Assembly (NCBI GenBank): GCA_017471125.1
Contig: JAFUWR010000065.1
Location: forward strand, 1 to 9,643
Direction: 5' to 3'
Source: Clostridia bacterium
GTDB lineage: Bacteria > Bacillota > Clostridia > Christensenellales > Aristaeellaceae
DNA length: 9,643 nucleotides
Shown: one piece after another, positions 5,293 to 9,643 of the stretch
Layout of the letters: each line of letters opens with the position of its first letter
Position numbering within the stretch: position 1 is the first letter of the stretch
Notes under the pieces: generated by a model
Databases searched by the model: none
What the model was told of the DNA's origin: nothing
What the model saw: the letters and a program-made list of their open reading frames with translations, nothing else
Program-made: the position numbers and the translations under genes

Positions 5293-6786
5293 ATGGAATA
5301 CATACTGGACATGCAGAACATCAGCAAGACCTTTCCGGGCGTGAAGGCGCTGGACGGCGTGCAGCTCCAGGTCAAACCGGGCGAGGTGCACGCGCTGATG
5401 GGCGAAAACGGCGCGGGCAAGTCCACGCTGATGAAGATCCTGATGGGCATCTACACGATGGACGAGGGCGGCTCCATCACCTTTGACGGCAAGCCCTACC
5501 TGGTGCACAACCCCAAGGAAGCGATGGACACCGGCATCGCCATGATCCACCAGGAGCTCAACCCGATCCTGGACATGACGGTGTACGAGAACATCTTCGT
5601 GGGCCGGGAGCTTCGCAAGTACGGCATCGTGGACAAGAAGGCCGAGATCGAGGAGGCCAAGCGGCTCATCGCCGAGTGCGGCCTGCACGTGTCGCCCACC
5701 GAGACGCTGAGGCACCTGACCGTGGCCCAGTGCCAGCTCATCGAGATCATCAAGGCCATCTCCGTCAACGCCAAGGTCATCATCATGGACGAGCCCACCG
5801 CGGCCATCACCGACCGCGAGGTGGAGCTGCTGTTCGGCCACATCCGCCGCCTCAAGGAAAAGGGCGTGGCCATCATCTACATCTCCCACCGCATGGACGA
5901 GATCTTCGCCATCTGCGACAGCATCACCGTCTACCGCGACGGCAAGTACATCGGCCGCGGCAGCACCAAGGAGCTGGACGAGGCGGCGCTGATCAAGATG
6001 ATGGTGGGCCGGGAGATCACCGACGTGTTCCCGAAGCTGGACGCCGAGATCGGCGAGGTCATCTTCGAGGCGAAGCACGTCACCCGCGAGGACAACAAGG
6101 TCCGCGACGTGAGCCTGTCCGTCCGGCGGGGCGAGATACTGGGCATCGGCGGCCTGGTGGGCGCGGGGCGCAGCGAGCTGGTCGAGGGCATCTTCGGCAT
6201 GCACAGGCTCGCGCAGGGCGACATCCTCGTCAAGGGCAAGCCCGTCAAGGTCCACTCGCCCGCGGACATCATCAAGGAGGGCGTGGCGCTGGTGACCGAG
6301 GACCGCAAGGTGACGGGCCTCAACCTGTCCGGCACGGTCAACGACAACATCTCCATGGTCGCCATCCAGAAGGCGCTGGTCAACGGGCTGTACAGCCAGT
6401 CCAAGGCCAACAAGCTGTCCCAGGAGTACATCGAGAAGCTGAACATCAAGACCCCCTCCGGCGACCAGATCGTGGGCAACCTGTCCGGCGGCAACCAGCA
6501 GAAGGTGGTCATCTCCAAGTGGCTCCTGAACGACCCGGACATCATCATCATGGACGAGCCCACCCGCGGCATCGACGTGGGCGCGAAGCGGGACATCTAC
6601 CTGCTCATCGGCTCGCTGGTGCAGCAGGGCAAGGCCGTCATCATCATCTCCTCCGAGATCCCGGAGCTGATGGGCGTGTGCGACCGCATCGCCGTCATGG
6701 CCGAGGGACACTTCGCCGGTGAGATCGGCCGGGAGGACTTCTCCCAGGAGACGGTCATGCGCCTGGCTTCGGATATTGCGGTATAA
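5293..6786 (+). CDS. Sugar ABC transporter ATPase with two nucleotide-binding domains (RbsA/MglA type), 497 aa
   Basis: This subunit powers a CUT2-type sugar importer on the inner face of the membrane. Domain 1 (about 3-240) has an intact Walker A, GENGAGKST (37-45, K43), Q-loop Q87, Walker B VIIMDEPTA (162-170, E167) and H-loop H199. Its signature is divergent, LTVAQCQ (142-148). Domain 2 (about 256-495) has a degenerate Walker A, GLVGAGRSE (287-295), with Arg in place of Lys. It also has an intact signature, LSGGNQQK (397-404), and Walker B IIIMDEPTRGIDVG (417-430). In place of the H-loop it has SSEIPE. This asymmetry is normal for RbsA, MglA and XylG, so one ATP site is expected to be catalytic. 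The length is typical (about 500). AGGGGAGA precedes the ATG. The permease follows 12 bases later. Homology alone does not define the substrate; the IolH-like neighbour suggests an inositol or a related polyol. Confidence 0.96.
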   Translation: MEYILDMQNISKTFPGVKALDGVQLQVKPGEVHALMGENGAGKSTLMKILMGIYTMDEGGSITFDGKPYLVHNPKEAMDTGIAMIHQELNPILDMTVYENIFVGRELRKYGIVDKKAEIEEAKRLIAECGLHVSPTETLRHLTVAQCQLIEIIKAISVNAKVIIMDEPTAAITDREVELLFGHIRRLKEKGVAIIYISHRMDEIFAICDSITVYRDGKYIGRGSTKELDEAALIKMMVGREITDVFPKLDAEIGEVIFEAKHVTREDNKVRDVSLSVRRGEILGIGGLVGAGRSELVEGIFGMHRLAQGDILVKGKPVKVHSPADIIKEGVALVTEDRKVTGLNLSGTVNDNISMVAIQKALVNGLYSQSKANKLSQEYIEKLNIKTPSGDQIVGNLSGGNQQKVVISKWLLNDPDIIIMDEPTRGIDVGAKRDIYLLIGSLVQQGKAVIIISSEIPELMGVCDRIAVMAEGHFAGEIGREDFSQETVMRLASDIAV

Positions 6787-6798
6787 GGGGAGGACACT

Positions 6799-7746
6799 AT
6801 GGAAAAAAAGAAGAGCGCGTCCGCGTTCATCAGCGAATACTTTATCTTCTTCATCTTCATCGCCCTGGTCGTGGTGCTGACGATCATGAAGCCCAGCTTC
6901 ATCTCCCCGCGCAACCTGGGCAACATCCTAAAGCAGGCGTCCATCAACGGCATCCTCGCCTTCGGCATGATGTTCGTCATCATCTCCGGCGGCTTCGACA
7001 TGTCCGTCGGCTCCACCCTGGCGTTCGCGGGCATACTGGCGGCGCTGCTGGGCCGGGGCGACTTCCCGCTGATCGTGCCGCTGATCGTGGCGATGTTCGC
7101 GGGACTTTGCGTGGGCGTCATCAACGGCATGGGCATCGCCGTCGGCAACCTGCCCGCGTTCATCATGACCCTGGGCACGCAGACGGGCATACGAGGATTG
7201 GCGCTATTGATCTGCGGCGGCAACCCGGTGACGGGCTTGAGCGAGGCCTACCGCGCCGTCGCCGCGGGCACGGTGCTGGGCATCCCGACGCTGGCGGTGT
7301 TCTTGATCGTCGTCATCATCGTCTGCTCCTTCGTCGCCACAAAGACGGTCTACGGACGCCGGGTCTACGCCTGCGGCGGCAACCTGCAGGCCGCCCGCGT
7401 GGCCGGCATCAACACCAGCTTCATCCGCGTCTCCACCTTCGCCATCGCCGGACTGCTGGCGGGCCTGTGCGGCTTCCTGATGACCTCCCGCGTCACCATC
7501 GGCCAGCCCACCGCCGGTGAGAGCTATGAGATGGACGCCATCACCGCCTGCGTGGTGGGCGGCGTGTCCATGTCCGGCGGCGTGGGCAAGCCCTGGGGCG
7601 TCATCATCGGCACCCTGCTCATCACCATCATCGCCAACGGCCTGGACATCCTGGGCGTCTCCGCCTACTGGCAGAAGATCGTCAAGGGCCTCATCATCGT
7701 CGGCGCGGTGCTCATCGATGTTAAAGGCAAGAGCCGCAAGAGCTGA
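6799..7746 (+). CDS. Sugar ABC transporter permease (RbsC family), 315 aa
   Basis: This is the membrane channel of the importer, probably working as a homodimer with the two-domain ATPase. About nine to ten hydrophobic segments are visible, near 13-30, 51-65, 71-86, 90-110, 118-138, 160-181, 212-229, 247-257, 265-285 and 294-308. Family landmarks are VIISGGFDMSVGS (60-72), the cytoplasmic coupling stretch YGRRVYACGGNLQAARVAGI (185-204), and the C-terminal GVSMSGGVGKPWGV (255-268). The N-terminal MEKKK and C-terminal KGKSRKS are basic and cytoplasmic. The length is normal for RbsC-type permeases (310-340). The start is preceded by GGGGAGG, 12 bases after the ATPase stop. Codon use matches the neighbouring operon genes. 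The substrate is not assignable from the sequence. Confidence 0.95.
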   Translation: MEKKKSASAFISEYFIFFIFIALVVVLTIMKPSFISPRNLGNILKQASINGILAFGMMFVIISGGFDMSVGSTLAFAGILAALLGRGDFPLIVPLIVAMFAGLCVGVINGMGIAVGNLPAFIMTLGTQTGIRGLALLICGGNPVTGLSEAYRAVAAGTVLGIPTLAVFLIVVIIVCSFVATKTVYGRRVYACGGNLQAARVAGINTSFIRVSTFAIAGLLAGLCGFLMTSRVTIGQPTAGESYEMDAITACVVGGVSMSGGVGKPWGVIIGTLLITIIANGLDILGVSAYWQKIVKGLIIVGAVLIDVKGKSRKS

Positions 7747-7794
7747 CTTGCCTTGGCATAGGACCTATATCAATTTGACAAGGAGGAACCCCAC

Positions 7795-8751
7795 ATGAAA
7801 AGACTGACTCTCGTGACGGCCATCATCCTGGTGGTGGCGCTGCTGACCGGCTCCGCCTTCGCGGCGTCGATGGAAAACGGCGTGCTCCGCGCGGGCGCGG
7901 GCGCGGGCGAAGGCTACAAGATCCTGCTGCTCCAGCAGCACAGGAACAACGCCTTCCAGAACGGCGTCTATGACGCCGCCGTCGCCGCCGCCGAAGAGCT
8001 GGGCTGCGACCTGACCATCCTGAGCTCCGACTCCGACGCCAACACCCAGATCAGCCAGATCGAGCAGGCCATCGGCGAGTACGATGCCGTGCTCTTCGAG
8101 CCGGTCAATCCCGACGCCCTGGGCGCGGCCGCCAAGGAAGCCGCCGACGAGGGCGTGATCGTCATCAACATCATCTCCGCCTGCACCGATTGGGAGAGCT
8201 TCGGCATCGCCGCGCTGTCCTGCGGCGACAACGTGACCGCGGGCGAGACCGAGATGCAGGCCGTGGCCGACCTGCTGGACGGCAAGGGCAACATCGCCAT
8301 CCTGACCGGTCCCTCCGGCGACTCCGGCGGACTGCAGCGCCTGGAAGGCTACACCAACATCCTGGCCAACTATCCCGACATCGTGCAGGTCGTGGAGCCC
8401 GCGGACTGCGGCTGGGACACCGCCAGCGCGATGACCACCGTGGAGAGCTGGCTGTCCGCCTATGAACTGGACGCCATCGTCTGCGAGAACGACGGCATGG
8501 CCATCGGCGCGGGCAACGCGGCGGGCGCCAACTCCGGCATCATCATCACCGGCGTCGACGGCACCCCCGACGGCTTCGAGGCCATCAAGGACGGCCGCGT
8601 CACCGGCACCGTCTCCCAGAACGGCGGCGAAATGGCGGCCAACGGCCTGAACGCGGCTGTGCTGCTGCTCAAGGGCGAGACCCTCGAGTCCAACACCCTC
8701 ATCACCACCAACACCTGGATCGACGCCAACAACCTGGCGGATTACGAATAA
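7795..8751 (+). CDS. Sugar-binding receptor of the ABC importer (periplasmic-binding-protein type 1, RbsB-like), 318 aa, no lipobox
   Basis: This exported receptor captures the ligand and delivers it to the permease. The signal peptide has basic MKR, a hydrophobic core at 4-18, and SAFA|A with predicted signal peptidase I cleavage after A23. The first cysteine is C71, so there is no lipoprotein lipobox. RbsB-family landmarks follow: HRNNAFQNGV (49-58), DANTQISQIE (81-90), FEPVNPDAL (101-109), GPSGDSGGLQRLEGY (172-186, with the usual ligand-contact Arg), ENDGMAIGAG (231-240), GVDGTPDGFEAIKDG (253-267) and TVSQNGGEMA (272-281). The start has AAGGAGG 8 bases upstream (7780-7786). Placing the receptor last, 48 bases after the permease and just before a terminator, often goes with separate tuning of its expression. 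The ligand is probably a sugar or polyol. Confidence 0.95.
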   Translation: MKRLTLVTAIILVVALLTGSAFAASMENGVLRAGAGAGEGYKILLLQQHRNNAFQNGVYDAAVAAAEELGCDLTILSSDSDANTQISQIEQAIGEYDAVLFEPVNPDALGAAAKEAADEGVIVINIISACTDWESFGIAALSCGDNVTAGETEMQAVADLLDGKGNIAILTGPSGDSGGLQRLEGYTNILANYPDIVQVVEPADCGWDTASAMTTVESWLSAYELDAIVCENDGMAIGAGNAAGANSGIIITGVDGTPDGFEAIKDGRVTGTVSQNGGEMAANGLNAAVLLLKGETLESNTLITTNTWIDANNLADYE

Positions 8752-8765
8752 TCCAGACCTTTCGG

Positions 8766-8792
8766 GCCTCCGCAAACGCGGAGGCTCTTTTC
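8766..8792 (+). terminator. Rho-independent terminator of the uptake operon
   Basis: GCCTCCGC (8766-8773), loop AAAC, GCGGAGGC (8778-8785) form a perfect 8-bp GC-rich stem followed by TCTTTTC. It starts 14 bases after the receptor stop. On the - strand the stem is not followed by a T-run, so it probably does not terminate the convergent gene, whose stop codon (8791-8793) overlaps the T-tract. Confidence 0.92.
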
Positions 8793-9642
8793 ATCGGCAC
8801 AGCCAGCGCACCAACTGGTCGTAACTGGTGGTACGAGCCTCCAAGCCCAAGACCCGCGCGATCATATTTCCCCGCGACGCCTCCGCCGGGACCAGCAGCC
8901 GCGCCAGCGCCGCGTCCATCCGCGACAGGACCCGCCGGGCGGCGTCGGGATCGCGGTCCCTCAGCATGGGCAGCGCGTACCGAAGCGCCCACAGCCGCGC
9001 CGAGTCCGCGAACATGCCGCCCTGTTCGACGCAGGCCACATAGGCGGCGATATTGGCCGCGCCCTCGTCGGCGATGCCCCTTAGGTGTTGAAGCTCGTGG
9101 ACGCAGGTGAAGGGCAGCAGCGCGTCCGCCGTGCCGTCCACGACGGCCTCGCCCGTCCACGGGGAGAACAGCCCCGATATGCCCAGCACCCGCATCCACT
9201 CCGGGTACCGGGCGGGCTTGACCGCGGCGTCCGGCAGGCCCGCGACGGTCCCAGCCCGGTCATAGGGGTCGTTGAACCGAAGCGGCGAGGCGTCCAGCGC
9301 GTGGGTCAGGCTGACGCACAGCCTTTCCAGCGCCGCGGCGTCCGGGGCGGGATAGTTTTCCGCGGGCCGCGCCCAGTAGGCGGGATACCACAGCAGCGCG
9401 GCCATCCCCAGGGTGACCAGCAGCACGTCGAGCCATCGCCGCCGCCGCAGGCCCAGGCACAGCCCCGCGACGGCCAGCGGCTCCAATATGGGAAACGCCG
9501 CCCGCGCCGTCAGCCGGTGCAGCAGCATCAGCAGCGGCGTCGCGACGCGCCCCTGCCACGCCGCCGCCAGCCCCGGGACCCAGCGGGCTCCCGCCATGCA
9601 AACCGCGATGCCCAACAGCGTGCCCCGGCGGATGACGCGCCC
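8791..9642 (-). CDS. DUF3810-like membrane protein with HExxH zinc-protease-like motif, N-terminus outside the window
   Basis: This gene is convergent to the uptake operon. The frame stays open to the right edge, and a TTG at 9615-9613 is only the first possible start visible inside, so the true N-terminus probably lies beyond the window. Numbering from that TTG, hydrophobic stretches at about 23-55 and 62-80 look like two membrane segments. After ENYPAP (86-91) comes a soluble domain with the DUF3810-like order GISGLFSPWTGEA (145-157), LLPFTCVHELQH (166-177) and DEGAANIAAYVAC (183-195). H173, E174 and H177 form an HExxH motif, and E184 is a plausible third zinc ligand, so a membrane-bound metallopeptidase is possible. 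Function has not been established for this family as far as I know. The tail (205-274) is helical and basic. No link to the transporter is evident. Confidence 0.82.
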   Translation of the reverse strand, partial: GRVIRRGTLLGIAVCMAGARWVPGLAAAWQGRVATPLLMLLHRLTARAAFPILEPLAVAGLCLGLRRRRWLDVLLVTLGMAALLWYPAYWARPAENYPAPDAAALERLCVSLTHALDASPLRFNDPYDRAGTVAGLPDAAVKPARYPEWMRVLGISGLFSPWTGEAVVDGTADALLPFTCVHELQHLRGIADEGAANIAAYVACVEQGGMFADSARLWALRYALPMLRDRDPDAARRVLSRMDAALARLLVPAEASRGNMIARVLGLEARTTSYDQLVRWLCR

Positions 9643-9643
9643 C

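Noticed and set aside
4303..6711. An 802-codon open frame on the - strand across the isomerase and the ABC ATPase
   Set aside because: Its codons are exactly in register with the sense codons of both genes, so it stays open simply because those genes use no TTA, CTA or TCA codons there. The translation is repetitive (H, D, L, V-rich) and resembles no protein, while both sense genes have full family motifs.
5676..6722. A 348-codon + strand frame inside the ATPase
   Set aside because: Translation is a low-complexity Arg/His/Gly-rich string, the usual out-of-frame product of GC-rich sequence, and lies wholly within the ATPase gene.
7751..7783. CCTTG..CAAGG pairing that would partly cover the receptor ribosome binding site
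   Set aside because: Only 5 bp with a 23-base loop; the inner ATAGG-A-CCTAT palindrome cannot close as a hairpin. Too weak to call a regulatory structure.
7765..8775. A 336-codon open frame on the - strand across the receptor gene
   Set aside because: Same cause: in register with the sense gene, which avoids TTA, CTA and TCA. The sense product is a clear RbsB-type receptor with signal peptide and ribosome binding site.

Overview
The window is GC-rich bacterial DNA with strong AAGGAGG-type ribosome binding sites, tightly packed genes and Rho-independent terminators. The gene content (zinc-ribbon/TPR membrane protein, Dus, RbsA/RbsC/RbsB-type importer, DUF3810-type protein) and a compound intergenic repeat of a kind I associate with gut Clostridia suggest an uncultured GC-rich Firmicute, perhaps Christensenellales- or Oscillospirales-like. 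That placement is an inference. No rRNA, tRNA, CRISPR array, transposase or phage gene was found.

Left block (1-4140, all + strand): a TPR protein cut by the left edge; a HEAT-like repeat protein three bases after it; a 183-base spacer packed with repeats; a zinc-ribbon/acidic-linker/single-TM/TPR membrane protein; and, one base after its stop, a tRNA-dihydrouridine synthase. The block closes at a strong terminator whose stem begins inside the dus stop codon. The two repeat-scaffold proteins look cotranscribed, as do the zinc-ribbon protein and Dus.

Middle block (4141-8792, + strand): a conspicuously AT-rich promoter region of about 120 bases, then a four-gene sugar or cyclitol uptake operon: an IolH-like sugar phosphate isomerase/epimerase, a two-domain ABC ATPase, an RbsC-type permease and a periplasmic-binding-protein-type receptor, followed by a clean terminator. 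The ATPase and permease would form the membrane importer, the receptor would deliver the ligand, and the isomerase would act on the imported compound or a derivative. The IolH resemblance makes myo-inositol or a related polyol the leading guess for the substrate. The receptor has a signal peptide but no lipobox cysteine, which is unusual if the host is a monoderm.

Right edge (8791-9642, - strand): a convergent membrane protein with an HELQH zinc-protease-like motif and DUF3810-like surroundings, cut by the right edge.

No clearly new multi-gene system is visible. The points most worth a second look are the nested palindromic repeat at 1799-1942, the lipobox-less receptor, the IolH-like/ABC cassette, and the zinc-ribbon/TPR membrane protein coupled to dus.
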